54,700 nt of DNA from Bacillota bacterium (lineage in GTDB: Bacteria > Bacillota > Clostridia > Christensenellales > SZUA-584). Both the position numbers and the translations under genes were made by a program. Positions 33,465-42,510 of this stretch are shown here, one piece after another (the first letter of the stretch is position 1; each line of letters starts with the position of its first letter). The stretch spans positions 1 through 54,700 of the forward strand of contig JAEWCC010000026.1 of assembly GCA_023390815.1 (NCBI GenBank), given 5' to 3'. Under the pieces are notes generated by a model. That model ran no database searches. It worked only from the letters and a program-made list of their open reading frames with translations, and was not told the origin of the DNA.

Positions 33465-33606
33465 TATCATTTATCGCCATGCTCCAAAAACTACGCATTT
33501 TGGGGAGAATTAACGAAGACTCATAGCGCTGTCACTTTTTAAAGGTTAAACGGGTTTCCGAAAAGTCAAGGCTTTTTGGGGAGAAAACAAGGGAGGATAA
33601 TCCACT

Positions 33607-35157
33607 ATGCAAAGCGCCAAAGCGGCGGTCTGCTTGCGCGACATTACCAAGACTTTTGGTCCGGTTGTTGCCAATGACCGGGTTGGGCTGGACATCTACA
33701 GAGGAGAGATTCTCGCGCTGCTCGGAGAAAACGGCAGTGGCAAGACAACGCTGATGAATATGCTCTCCGGTATTTATTTTCCTGATGGCGGACAGATATT
33801 GGTTGACGGATGCGAGGTTTCAATCCGCAGCCCCAAAGACTCTTATGACCTGGGCATCGGCATGATTCATCAGCATTTTAAGCTGGTGGATGTGCTGACC
33901 GCTGCAGAGAATATTATTCTGGGTATGCCGGGAAAGGGCCGTCTTGATTTAAAAGCTGTCGGTGACAAGATACGAAAAATCTGCACGATGTACGGCTTCG
34001 ATGTCGATCCGGAACAAAAAATCTATGACATGTCCGTTTCTCAAAAACAGACCGTAGAAATTGTGAAGGTGCTTTACCGGGGCGCGGATATCCTGATTCT
34101 TGACGAACCCACAGCCGTTTTGACTCCTCAGGAAACTGAGAAACTGTTCGACGTTCTACGCAATATGCGTAACGACGGTAAAGCGGTTGTGATCATTACG
34201 CACAAGCTGCACGAAGTAGAGGAGATATCGGACCGCGTCGTCGTACTGCGGCGCGGGCAATATGTCGGAGGCATGCAGACATGCGATACAAACGCTTCCG
34301 AGATGACCAATATGATGGTAGGGCGGCAGGTGTCCCTCAATATCGACCGGCCGGAGCCGGTGGACCCGAAGCCGCGAATCGTCGTAAAAGGGCTGACCGT
34401 ACGCGACAAGGACGGCGTAACGAAGCTGAGTGATGTATCTTTTACCGCGAATTCGGGCGAGATTCTTGGCATCGCGGGTATTTCCGGCTGCGGGCAGAAA
34501 GAATTGCTGGAATCTATCGCGGGCCTGCAGCCTTTTGAATCGGGCAGCGTTGTGTATATCGATCCTAAAACCGGCAAGGAGATTGAGCTGATCGGCAAGG
34601 ACCCGCGCGAAATATTCGGTTTGGGCGTGATGTTGTCATTCGTCCCTGAAGACAGGCTCGGCATGGGGCTCGTCGGCAGCATGGACTTAACCGATAACAT
34701 GATGCTCCGCTCCTTCCGCCAAGGTAAATCCGTTTTTGCCGACAGGAAAACGCCGCGCGGCGTGGCGGAACGCGTGGTCAGCGAGCTGTCCGTAAATACG
34801 CCGGGCCTCTCCACACCGGTTCGCAGGCTCTCCGGCGGAAACGTCCAAAAGGTTTTGGTTGGACGCGAAATTTCCTCGTCGCCGACCGTTTTAATGACAG
34901 CCTACGCCGTACGCGGGCTGGATATCAATTCATCCTATACCATTTATGATTTAATCAACCAGCAGAAGCAAAAGGGCGTCGCCGTCATTTTTGTCGGAGA
35001 GGATCTGGACGTTTTGCTGGAGCTCTGCGACCGGATTCTCGTCCTCTGCGGTGGAAAAGTCAGCGGCATCGTCCCCGGCAGAGGCTCGGATAAGCGTGAG
35101 GTCGGTATGATGATGACCAAATTCGGAGGGGATGGCAAAAATGAACCAAAGTCATAA
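33607..35157 (+). CDS. Two-domain ABC ATPase of the BMP/nucleoside transporter
   Basis: A 516-residue duplicated ATPase of the YufO/RbsA type. The N-half has a good Walker A (LGENGSGKTTL near residue 38) and Walker B (DILILDEPTAVLTPQE), but its signature reads MSVSQKQ rather than LSVGQ. The C-half has GISGCGQKELL in place of a lysine Walker A, signature RRLSGGNVQK, and a divergent Walker B region (VLMTAYAVRGLD). Such asymmetry, with one working site, is common in this family. It energises uptake with the two permeases that follow. AGGGAGG precedes ATG 33607. It overlaps the first permease by 17 bases. Confidence 0.9.
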   Translation: MQSAKAAVCLRDITKTFGPVVANDRVGLDIYRGEILALLGENGSGKTTLMNMLSGIYFPDGGQILVDGCEVSIRSPKDSYDLGIGMIHQHFKLVDVLTAAENIILGMPGKGRLDLKAVGDKIRKICTMYGFDVDPEQKIYDMSVSQKQTVEIVKVLYRGADILILDEPTAVLTPQETEKLFDVLRNMRNDGKAVVIITHKLHEVEEISDRVVVLRRGQYVGGMQTCDTNASEMTNMMVGRQVSLNIDRPEPVDPKPRIVVKGLTVRDKDGVTKLSDVSFTANSGEILGIAGISGCGQKELLESIAGLQPFESGSVVYIDPKTGKEIELIGKDPREIFGLGVMLSFVPEDRLGMGLVGSMDLTDNMMLRSFRQGKSVFADRKTPRGVAERVVSELSVNTPGLSTPVRRLSGGNVQKVLVGREISSSPTVLMTAYAVRGLDINSSYTIYDLINQQKQKGVAVIFVGEDLDVLLELCDRILVLCGGKVSGIVPGRGSDKREVGMMMTKFGGDGKNEPKS

Positions 35158-36235
35158 GGTACCCTTGATGCGCATCGTAAAGCGCGATGCAATTTCTATG
35201 TGGCGCGGCTGGGGCATCCGGCTCGCGGGTCTTGCACTGGCACTCGTTGTCAGCGCAATCGTCATATACGCCATCGTGAAGATGAATCCGCTTAAGGTTT
35301 ACGGCGCCATGTTCGAGGGTAACTTCGGCACCGAGAAACGTTTATGGGTCACTTTGCGCGATATCATGATGCTGCTTTGTATCGGTATCGGTCTTGCTCC
35401 CGCTTTTAAGATGCGTTTTTGGAACATTGGCGCAGAGGGGCAGATTCTTGTCGGCGGCATCGCGACTGCCGCTGTAATGATCTATTTCGGCAAGTCGATG
35501 CCGACATGGACACTGCTGCTGATATCCCTGGTCGTAAGCATTGTGGCGGGCGCGATATGGGGCTTCATCCCCGCGTTCTTCAAGGCGCGGTATGGGACGA
35601 ATGAAACACTGTTCACGCTGATGATGAACTATGTGGCCATTCAGTTAACGTCATTTTTCGTCGCAGTGTGGGAAAACCCATTTGGCTCAAATACGGTCGG
35701 CATTATTAACCAACAGACAAAAGCGGGCTGGTTCCCGCCCATATTCGGAGAGCAATATCTTTTAAATGTGGTGTTGGTGCTGGCGCTGACGGTGATTATG
35801 TTTATCTATCTGCGCTATTCTAAGCAGGGCTATGAGATTTCCGTTGTGGGCGAATCCGAGCGCACTGCCCGATATATCGGGATACATGTAAAAAGCGTTG
35901 TGATGCGGACAATGATGATATCAGGCGCGATCTGCGGTCTGGCGGGATATATCGCGGTAGCGGGCGCTTCGCATACGATATCAACAAGCACCGCCGGAGG
36001 GAGCGGCTTTACGGCAATCATTGTGGCCTGGCTTGCGAAGTTCAACACGTTCACGATGATTCTTATTGCTGCCCTGCTGGTATTTCTGGAAAAGGGCGCG
36101 ATTCAGATCGCATCTCAGTTTAACCTCAACGATTTTGCATCCCAAATGATTACGGGCATTATCCTGTTCTTCATTCTGGGAAGCGAGTTCTTTACCAATT
36201 ACCGGCTCGTCTTCCGCGGAAAGGAGGCTAAGTAA
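35141..36235 (+). CDS. ABC permease 1 of the BMP/nucleoside transporter (YufP-type)
   Basis: A 364-residue membrane protein. A basic cytoplasmic N-terminus (about 1-25) is followed by some eight to ten spans. GLAPAFKMRFWNIGAEGQILVGGI is the conserved family region. I chose ATG 35141, nine bases after GGAGGGG; the ATG at 35132 sits on top of that site. It ends in TAATG, sharing a base with the next permease. Substrate is taken to be a purine or nucleoside from context. Confidence 0.9.
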   Translation: MNQSHKVPLMRIVKRDAISMWRGWGIRLAGLALALVVSAIVIYAIVKMNPLKVYGAMFEGNFGTEKRLWVTLRDIMMLLCIGIGLAPAFKMRFWNIGAEGQILVGGIATAAVMIYFGKSMPTWTLLLISLVVSIVAGAIWGFIPAFFKARYGTNETLFTLMMNYVAIQLTSFFVAVWENPFGSNTVGIINQQTKAGWFPPIFGEQYLLNVVLVLALTVIMFIYLRYSKQGYEISVVGESERTARYIGIHVKSVVMRTMMISGAICGLAGYIAVAGASHTISTSTAGGSGFTAIIVAWLAKFNTFTMILIAALLVFLEKGAIQIASQFNLNDFASQMITGIILFFILGSEFFTNYRLVFRGKEAK

Positions 36236-37206
36236 TGGATCAGATTTTATCCTTATTACAGGCAGCCATTGTTTTCGGTACGGTCATACTCTTCGGTTCC
36301 GTCGGTGAAATCCTCACGGAGAAATCCGGAAATCTGAACCTTGGCGTTCCGGGTATCATGTACCTTGGCGGTATTGCGGGTCTTGCCGGATCATTCGCTT
36401 ACGAGTCGGGTACTGCGACGCCTATTCCCGGAGTCGGCCTTCTGATTGCCCTGATCTGCGCGCTCGCGGCTTCTTTGCTGGCCGGTCTCATTTACAGCTT
36501 CCTGACCATCACGCTTCGCGCCAATCAAAACGTTACGGGCCTGACACTTACCATTTTCGGTTCGGGCGTTGCCAACTTCTTCGGCGGCGCGATGAACAAT
36601 ATGGCCGGCGGCGTCGGACAGATTTCCGTTGCGGCAACAAGCGGTGCCTACCGTGCAACACTGCCCTTCCTTTCGGGGGTTGGCGTCTTCTCGGCATTGG
36701 GCTTCATGGTATATCTTGCAATCATTCTGGCCTTTATTGCAAGTTGGTTTTTAAACAAAACGCGCAAGGGTCTTAATCTGCGTGCTGTGGGTGAAAACCC
36801 GGGCACGGCGGACGCTGCCGGTATCAGCGTAACCGGATATAAGTATCTGTCTACCTGCATCGGCGCGGCCATCACAGGCCTCGGCGGTCTGTACTATGTG
36901 ATGGACTATATCAAAGGCACTTGGGCAAACGACGGCGGCATCGAAAAGCTCGGCTGGCTTGCGGTTGCGCTCGTCATTTTCGCCCGGTGGAAACCCAGGC
37001 ACGCGATCTGGGGTTCCTATCTCTTTGGGATTCTGTTCTGGCTATTCTTCTATATACCAGGACTTACGCGTTCTTCGCAGGAGCTATTCAAGATGCTGCC
37101 CTATGTGGTCACCATTATCGTGCTTATTATTGTCTCCATGCGCAGGAGAAGAGAAAATCAGCCTCCGGCGAGCCTGGGCCTTCCTTATTTCCGCGAGGAC
37201 AGGTAA
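36235..37206 (+). CDS. ABC permease 2 of the BMP/nucleoside transporter (YufQ-type)
   Basis: A 323-residue membrane protein with about eight to ten spans. SVGEILTEKSGNLNLGVPGIMYLGGIAGL near the N-terminus matches the YufQ family, and RAVGENPGTADAAGISVTGYKYL is the ATPase-contact loop. It pairs with the permease just upstream. Start and upstream stop overlap by one base. A strong terminator follows at 37271-37315. Confidence 0.9.
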   Translation: MDQILSLLQAAIVFGTVILFGSVGEILTEKSGNLNLGVPGIMYLGGIAGLAGSFAYESGTATPIPGVGLLIALICALAASLLAGLIYSFLTITLRANQNVTGLTLTIFGSGVANFFGGAMNNMAGGVGQISVAATSGAYRATLPFLSGVGVFSALGFMVYLAIILAFIASWFLNKTRKGLNLRAVGENPGTADAAGISVTGYKYLSTCIGAAITGLGGLYYVMDYIKGTWANDGGIEKLGWLAVALVIFARWKPRHAIWGSYLFGILFWLFFYIPGLTRSSQELFKMLPYVVTIIVLIIVSMRRRRENQPPASLGLPYFREDR

Positions 37207-37270
37207 TCGGATACGGGCCTGTGCTTCAATTCCATGAGCCGGTTCGTTTAAACCAAATGACGTAATAAAT

Positions 37271-37315
37271 AAACCCGAACCTTTGCTATGATCAGGTTCG
37301 GGTTTGTTTTTTCGT
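37271..37315. terminator. Bidirectional terminator between the transporter and xpt
   Basis: AAACCCGAACC (37271-37281) pairs perfectly with GGTTCGGGTTT (37295-37305). A T-run follows on the plus strand (GTTTTTT) and a weaker T-rich run on the minus strand, so it can stop both converging units. Confidence 0.85.
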
Positions 37316-37369
37316 TCGTGTACGAAGAAAAATCAACAGTGTGAGAAGAGCGCTTTGGCTGAAAATGTT

Positions 37370-37942
37370 TTAGTTACGGAACTGAATCGTCTGGTTTTCC
37401 AGACTATCGATGATCGCCAGGCTCTGTATATTGTACCCGCCCTCGCGAAGCTTGTCCCCGCCGCCCTGAAAACCTTTTTCAATGACGACGCCAATGCCCG
37501 CGACTTCGGCGCCTGCCTGCCGGCTGATATCGAGCAGGCCCTGCTGGGCTTTGCCGGTTGCGAGGATATCATCGATGATCAGGATCCGGTCGTCGGATGT
37601 TAAATAACGCTTTTCAAGAATGACCGTATAGTCCCTGCCGCGCGTGTAGCTGGTGACGGTTGTCCTGTAAACGTCCCCGTCGATGTTTTTGCTTTCGGAC
37701 TTTTTTGCAAACACAAGCGGAACACCGAAATATTTCGCGGTGATACACGCGATGGCAATGCCGCTGGCTTCAATTGTAATGATCTTTGTGATGTTCTGGC
37801 CGTCGAATCGACGCCTGAATTCTTTGCCAATTTCATCAAGCAGCTCGATATCGATCTGGTGGTTTAAAAAACCGTCGACCTTAATAATGTGGTTGTCCTT
37901 GACTTTGCCATCCCTGCGAATTCGTTCTTTTAAAAGCTCCAT
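37370..37942 (-). CDS. xpt: Xanthine phosphoribosyltransferase
   Basis: A 190-residue type I phosphoribosyltransferase. ILIIDDILATGKAQQ is the PRPP-binding loop, and the N-terminus (MELLKERIRRDGKVKDNHIIKVDGFLNHQID in outline) fits Xpt. It salvages xanthine to XMP, so the cell can both reuse and degrade xanthine. The minus-strand sequence upstream has a TATAAT (37989-37994) but no purine riboswitch; the nearby riboswitch points the other way, at yqeB. It shares its terminator with the transporter operon. Confidence 0.93.
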   Translation of the reverse strand: MELLKERIRRDGKVKDNHIIKVDGFLNHQIDIELLDEIGKEFRRRFDGQNITKIITIEASGIAIACITAKYFGVPLVFAKKSESKNIDGDVYRTTVTSYTRGRDYTVILEKRYLTSDDRILIIDDILATGKAQQGLLDISRQAGAEVAGIGVVIEKGFQGGGDKLREGGYNIQSLAIIDSLENQTIQFRN

Positions 37943-38088
37943 TGCACTATCCCCATCCGCTACGAAATTTGAAACTTATATTTTTTCTATTATAACCGTA
38001 TAACACGAACTTTGGAATAACAAAAGCAAAAAAAGTTCTGGATTAATAAAACAATTGGCTTTGCATTGGCTGTCTCCCTTTGAACCAC

Positions 38089-38117
38089 TTGACACTAATT
38101 TAATGTATTGATAGAAT
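38089..38117 (+). promoter_or_regulatory. Promoter of the yqeB-xdhABC operon
   Basis: Consensus TTGACA (38089-38094), 17-base spacer, TAGAAT (38112-38117). The start would be near 38125, followed by a small hairpin (ATATGGC/GCCATAT at 38149-38165) and the riboswitch. Confidence 0.8.
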
Positions 38118-38177
38118 AAAAGTACAATAAAATAAACAGAAACTGAAGATATGGCAGCGCCATATTGACAGTTTACG

Positions 38178-38248
38178 CTCTTGTATAAATCCATTAATTG
38201 GAATGGGTGTCTCTACAGGCAACCGTAAATTGCCCCAGGCTACAAGAG
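38178..38248 (+). promoter_or_regulatory. Divergent guanine-type purine riboswitch aptamer
   Basis: P1 is a perfect eight-base helix (CTCTTGTA 38178-38185 with TACAAGAG 38241-38248). P2 is CCATT/AATGG (38191-38195, 38202-38206). J2/3 reads GTCTCTAC, near the consensus GTTTCTAC. The P3 loop holds the hallmark CCGTAAAT (38223-38230), and loop bases GG (38200-38201) can kiss CC (38223-38224). The base before P1's UA is C38240, the position that selects guanine/hypoxanthine over adenine. Oddities: P3 is only about four pairs, and the P3-P1 junction has five bases (CCAGG) where two are usual. Family assignment is firm; ligand is not. Confidence 0.85.
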
Positions 38249-38320
38249 ATACAGGTTGAGAAATCGTGCTGCGCCGCAGATGAACGGCCATTCAGTCAGA
38301 CTTCTCAAATTGTATCTTTT
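38247..38320 (+). terminator. Riboswitch expression-platform terminator
   Basis: A 16-position helix: AGATACAG...TTGAGAA (38247-38262) with TTCTCAA...TGTATCT (38302-38317), one mismatch, then TTTT. Its first bases overlap P1's 3' strand by two. Its 5' arm (ATACAG) can instead pair with TTGTAT of P1's 5' strand, giving an antiterminator. That arrangement suits ligand-induced termination, but the sign of control is not certain. Confidence 0.75.
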
Positions 38321-38427
38321 CTGGCCGGGGGTTTTGTTTTTTACCCTTGCACGGGGCACAACGCTCGCCATGGGGTATTACGAATTCGCCTGACATAGGA
38401 TAAGAATACAAGCAAGGAAGTGCTCAA

Positions 38428-39234
38428 ATGCTTGAAAACCTGGTGGTCGTCCGGGGCGGCGGCGACCTCGCGACCGGAACCGTACACAAGCTGGCACGTT
38501 GCGGATTCGATGTAGTGATTCTGGAAACCGCGCAGCCAACCGTCATCCGCAGGACTGTCTCCTTCGCACAGGCGGTCTTTGACGGACAGTCGGTTGTGGA
38601 AGGATTAACCGCGGTGAAAGCCGATTCGACCGACGATTGCCGCAGGCTGATCAGCGATCGTAAGATTCCGGTGCTGATCGATCCGGAATGCCGGTCGATC
38701 GGAGAGCTGAAACCGGAAGTTGTTGTAGATGCCATTATAGCAAAGAAAAATATCGGTACAACCATCGATATGGCACCTATCGTCGTCGGCCTGGGGCCGG
38801 GCTTTTATGCCGGAAGAGACGCCCACGCCGTGATTGAAACCAACCGCGGGCATAACCTCGGCAGGGTCATCTTTGAAGGTGAAGCGGAGCCGAACACGGG
38901 GAAACCGGGCAGCATTGACGGTTTCAGTACAGAGAGGATCGTGCGGGCTTCCGCATCGGGGGTAGTCACCAATATATCGAGCATTGGTGACAGCGTTGAA
39001 AAAGGGCAGGTCATTGCGCGCATTGAAGGGGTGCCGGTTTATGCCCCGCTAAGCGGGATGCTGCGCGGCATGATCCAAACCGGTATCAGCGTACACGAGG
39101 ATATGAAAATCGGAGACGTGGACCCAAGGAATAACCGGGAAAATTGTTATACGATATCGGACAAATCGCGCGCAATCGCGGGCGGAGTACTGGAAGCAAT
39201 TCTGGTTTTGAAGAGAAAGTTTTCTGAAGGTTAA
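38428..39234 (+). CDS. yqeB: YqeB/EF2563-family selenium-dependent molybdenum hydroxylase protein
   Basis: A 268-residue protein. It begins with a Rossmann-like stretch (LVVVRGGGDLATGTVHKLA), has IGTTIDMAPIVVGLGPGFYAG, and ends with a biotinyl/lipoyl-like region (SASGVVTNISSIGDSVEKGQVIARIEG). This is the EF2563/YqeB family, seen only with orphan SelD and selenium-dependent hydroxylases. It is believed to help place selenium in the molybdenum cofactor; the chemistry is unproven. It is the first gene after the purine riboswitch. AGGAAG precedes ATG 38428, and xdhA follows after 75 bases. Confidence 0.88.
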   Translation: MLENLVVVRGGGDLATGTVHKLARCGFDVVILETAQPTVIRRTVSFAQAVFDGQSVVEGLTAVKADSTDDCRRLISDRKIPVLIDPECRSIGELKPEVVVDAIIAKKNIGTTIDMAPIVVGLGPGFYAGRDAHAVIETNRGHNLGRVIFEGEAEPNTGKPGSIDGFSTERIVRASASGVVTNISSIGDSVEKGQVIARIEGVPVYAPLSGMLRGMIQTGISVHEDMKIGDVDPRNNRENCYTISDKSRAIAGGVLEAILVLKRKFSEG

Positions 39235-39309
39235 CAACTTAAAGAAAAGCTTTGCCATAATGGTATGGGATAATGTTGGGGAGCAAGATTGTAACAAGGG
39301 GGATCGCGT

Positions 39310-41625
39310 ATGAGTAATGTGGGTAAAAGTGTCACAAGGGTCGACGCATTTGACAAAGCGACTGGACGCGCCAAGTATACAGATGACTTGTGCGATAAGA
39401 ATGCGCTTGTCATTGCGATCGTTCACTCCACGATTGCGAATGGGTATGTCAAATCGGTCGATATTACCGAAGCCGAAAAAATACCGGGCGTCGTGAAAAT
39501 ATTCACGTGCTTCGATGTGCCGGATATCAAATTCCCCACAGCGGGGCATCCCTGGTCCACGGACCCCGGGCATCAGGATGTTGCCGACAGACGGCTGCTG
39601 AACCGCCATGTACGATACTATGGCGACGAGGTTGCCGCGGTGGTGGCGGAGAACGAAATCGCCGCCGCGCAGGCTACCCGCGCAGTCAAGGTGGAATATG
39701 AAGAGCTGCCTTTCGTGCTGGACCCTCAGGAAGCCATGAAGGACGGCGCGCCTTTGCTTCACAACGAATATGAGAACAACGTCCTCAAACATACGTCCAT
39801 TAACAATGGCAACTACGACGAAGCCATCAAAGAGCCGGGACTGATTTGCGTGGACAAATGGTATGACACCCAGGTTGTCCAGCATTGCCATATCGAAAAC
39901 TTTATTGCTTATGCTTATGTCGAAGCCGGGAGGATCGTGGTTGTATCCTCGACGCAGATTCCACACATCGTTCGGCGTACGGTCGGCCAGGCGCTGGGTA
40001 TCCCGTGGGGCAAGGTGCGCATTATCAAGCCGTATATCGGCGGCGGTTTTGGCAACAAGCAGGATACACTCTACGAACCGCTGGTTGCCTATGTTTCCCA
40101 GCAGCTCGGGGGACGGCTGGTTAAAATCGATGTGCCGCGCGAGGATACCTTTGTGAGCAACCGCACGCGCCACGCCATACGCTCGCATATCGTCTCGTGG
40201 GTGCGGCCCGATGGCACATATGTCGCGCGTAAGCTGGAGGCCTTCTCGGATCAGGGAGCATACGCTTCCCATGGCCACTCGATTGTGGCAAAAGGGATGG
40301 GCGCTTTTCCGCAGATGTATCCGTGCCCGAACGTGCAGTGTGACGCCTATACCGTCTACACCAACAAATCTGTTGCCGGCGCGATGCGCGGCTATGGCAT
40401 CCCGCAGGCGATGTTTGCCGTGGAAAGCCATACCGACGACGTATGCAAGGTGCTCGGCATGGACCCGGAGGTTTTCCGGCGCAAGAACATCATGCCGGTG
40501 GGGTATAAGGACAATTTCTCCAAAAACGAGAACTACTTTGATTCCTATAATCAATGCCTCGATAAGGCGATGGATTATATGGACTACCATAAAAAGATTG
40601 AGGAATACAAGAACCAAACCGGCCCCATCCGCAGGGGATTAGGCATTTCGTGCTTCTGGTATAACACCGCGGTGTGGCCGATTTCATTGGAGCATTCCTC
40701 CTGCCGCATGCTGCTCAACGAGGATGGCTCGCTGCAGCTGCAGGTCGGTGAAACGGAAATCGGGCAGGGTGTTGACACCACCTTCGCGCAAATGGCGGCC
40801 GATGTGGTGGGCATTAAGGATTACCGTGATGTGCATGTGGTTTCCACCCAGGATACGGACGTCACGCCCTATGGGCTCGGTTGTTATGCCTCGCGTCAGA
40901 CCTACGTTTGCGGTTTTTCCATCACCCAGACAGGCCAGATGCTCAAGGAGAAGATATTAAAGCACGCCAGCGAACTGACCCGCATCGCGATCCCAAATCT
41001 GGACGTAATCGACAGCAACATCGTGCGCATATCGGACGGCAGGGTGCTGATGTCGCTTGAGGAATTATCCACCGAAGTGCTTTACAGCCTGACGCACAGC
41101 GAACATATCACCGCTGAATCGAGCTACCAGATTAAGAACAACGCCTATTCCTTCGGCTGCTGCATCGCGGAGGTAGAGGTGGATATCCCGCTGTGTAAAG
41201 CCACCCTCGTAAAGATCGTGAATGTCCACGATTGCGGGAAACTGATTAACCCGGCTCTGGCGGAGGCACAGGTGCATGGCGGCATGTCGATGGGAATCGG
41301 CTACGGGCTCAGCGAACAGCTGCTGTTCGACCCCAAGACCGGGAAAGCGCTCAACAACAACCTGCTGGACTATAAGCTCTCCACGATGATGGATCATCCG
41401 CATCTGGAAGCGCAGTTCGTGGAAAACCCTGAGCCTACGAGCCCCTTTGGCACGAAAGCTTTGGGAGAGCCCCCGGCAACGCCCGTGGCACCGGCCATCC
41501 GAAATGCAATACTCAACGCCACCGGCGTCGCGGTTGACAGGCTGCCGATGAATCCGCATATACTATTTACGCGCTTTACCGAGGAAGGGCTCATTCAGAA
41601 CCCCTTAAAAGAGGAGGAGAAATAA
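39310..41625 (+). CDS. xdhA: XdhA, molybdenum subunit of a three-part xanthine dehydrogenase/purine hydroxylase
   Basis: A 771-residue molybdopterin-binding subunit. It starts VGKSVTRVDAFDKATGRAKYTDDL, holds GGGFGNKQD, AMRGYGIPQA in the substrate region, and the catalytic glutamate in ALGEPPATPVAPA near residue 720. Length and gene order match E. coli XdhA. Purine hydroxylation at C2, C6 or C8 with water as oxygen source is the family reaction. Context (yqeB, selD, guanine deaminase) indicates a selenium-containing purine hydroxylase; nicotinate hydroxylase is the main alternative. GGGGGA lies before ATG 39310. The FAD subunit starts three bases after its stop. Confidence 0.88.
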   Translation: MSNVGKSVTRVDAFDKATGRAKYTDDLCDKNALVIAIVHSTIANGYVKSVDITEAEKIPGVVKIFTCFDVPDIKFPTAGHPWSTDPGHQDVADRRLLNRHVRYYGDEVAAVVAENEIAAAQATRAVKVEYEELPFVLDPQEAMKDGAPLLHNEYENNVLKHTSINNGNYDEAIKEPGLICVDKWYDTQVVQHCHIENFIAYAYVEAGRIVVVSSTQIPHIVRRTVGQALGIPWGKVRIIKPYIGGGFGNKQDTLYEPLVAYVSQQLGGRLVKIDVPREDTFVSNRTRHAIRSHIVSWVRPDGTYVARKLEAFSDQGAYASHGHSIVAKGMGAFPQMYPCPNVQCDAYTVYTNKSVAGAMRGYGIPQAMFAVESHTDDVCKVLGMDPEVFRRKNIMPVGYKDNFSKNENYFDSYNQCLDKAMDYMDYHKKIEEYKNQTGPIRRGLGISCFWYNTAVWPISLEHSSCRMLLNEDGSLQLQVGETEIGQGVDTTFAQMAADVVGIKDYRDVHVVSTQDTDVTPYGLGCYASRQTYVCGFSITQTGQMLKEKILKHASELTRIAIPNLDVIDSNIVRISDGRVLMSLEELSTEVLYSLTHSEHITAESSYQIKNNAYSFGCCIAEVEVDIPLCKATLVKIVNVHDCGKLINPALAEAQVHGGMSMGIGYGLSEQLLFDPKTGKALNNNLLDYKLSTMMDHPHLEAQFVENPEPTSPFGTKALGEPPATPVAPAIRNAILNATGVAVDRLPMNPHILFTRFTEEGLIQNPLKEEEK

Positions 41626-41628
41626 GCC

Positions 41629-42510
41629 ATGTTTGATATGAAAGAACTGTATGAAGCGCAAAGCATTGAAGATGCGGTTCGCCTGAGGGCAGCGCATCCT
41701 GATGCCCATATCATCGCGGGCGGCTCCGACGTGCTGATTCAGATGCGGGAGGGAAAGCGTGCCGGTGTTGAACTGATTTCCATCTATATGATTGACGCAC
41801 TGCGCGGGGTGAGTATCGATGCAGACGGAGCGATCCGTATCGGGTCGATGACCAGCTTCTCGCATATTACCAAGGACCCGATTATTCAGAAGCATATCAA
41901 TGTGCTGGGTGAGGCGGTGGATACGGTGGGCGGCCCGCAGCTCCGCAACATTGCCACCATCGGCGGCAATACCTGCAATGGTGTTACCTCCGCGGATTCC
42001 GCTTCCACGCTGCACGCATGGGAGGCCATCGTGGAACTGGCCGGGCCTGATGGAGTGAGGCGTATCCCGATCAAAGAGTTTTACGTCAAGGCAGGCGTCG
42101 TGGACATTCGCACCGGTGAGATACAGACCGCATTACTCATTCCGAAAGAAAGCTACGAGAACACCTTTGGGTGTTATCACAAATACGCTATGCGTAACGC
42201 GATGGACATTGCGACGCTGGGCTGCTCCGTCAACGTTCGCCTGTCGGCAGACAAGAAGACGTTTGAGCGCGTACGCATCGCCTACGGCGTGGCGGGGCCG
42301 GTGCCCATGCGCGCACCGTCCGCGGAGGCCGCAGCAAACGGCATGCCCGTTTCGATGGAGACAGTAGAGGCTTTCGGCAAGAGTGTGTTGAAAGACATCA
42401 ACCCGCGTGACTCGTGGCGCGCGGCAAAAGCCTTCCGCCAGCATATCGCTGTCGAACTGGCCAAACGCGCGATTGTCGAATCGGTAAAACGCTGCGGAGG
42501 TGAAATCTGA
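41629..42510 (+). CDS. xdhB: XdhB, FAD subunit
   Basis: A 293-residue FAD-binding protein of the CO-dehydrogenase-medium-chain type. IIAGGSDVLIQMREGKRAG and TVGGPQLRNIATIGGNTCNG form the flavin pocket. It passes electrons from the clusters to NAD or another acceptor. E. coli XdhB is almost the same length. Its final base is the first base of the xdhC start (TGATG), so translation is coupled. GAGGAGGAG before ATG 41629 is a strong site. Confidence 0.9.
   Translation: MFDMKELYEAQSIEDAVRLRAAHPDAHIIAGGSDVLIQMREGKRAGVELISIYMIDALRGVSIDADGAIRIGSMTSFSHITKDPIIQKHINVLGEAVDTVGGPQLRNIATIGGNTCNGVTSADSASTLHAWEAIVELAGPDGVRRIPIKEFYVKAGVVDIRTGEIQTALLIPKESYENTFGCYHKYAMRNAMDIATLGCSVNVRLSADKKTFERVRIAYGVAGPVPMRAPSAEAAANGMPVSMETVEAFGKSVLKDINPRDSWRAAKAFRQHIAVELAKRAIVESVKRCGGEI

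Noticed and set aside
37943..38100. Purine riboswitch upstream of xpt on the minus strand
   Set aside because: No CCGTAAA loop or paired P1 elements in that direction; only a TATAAT box.
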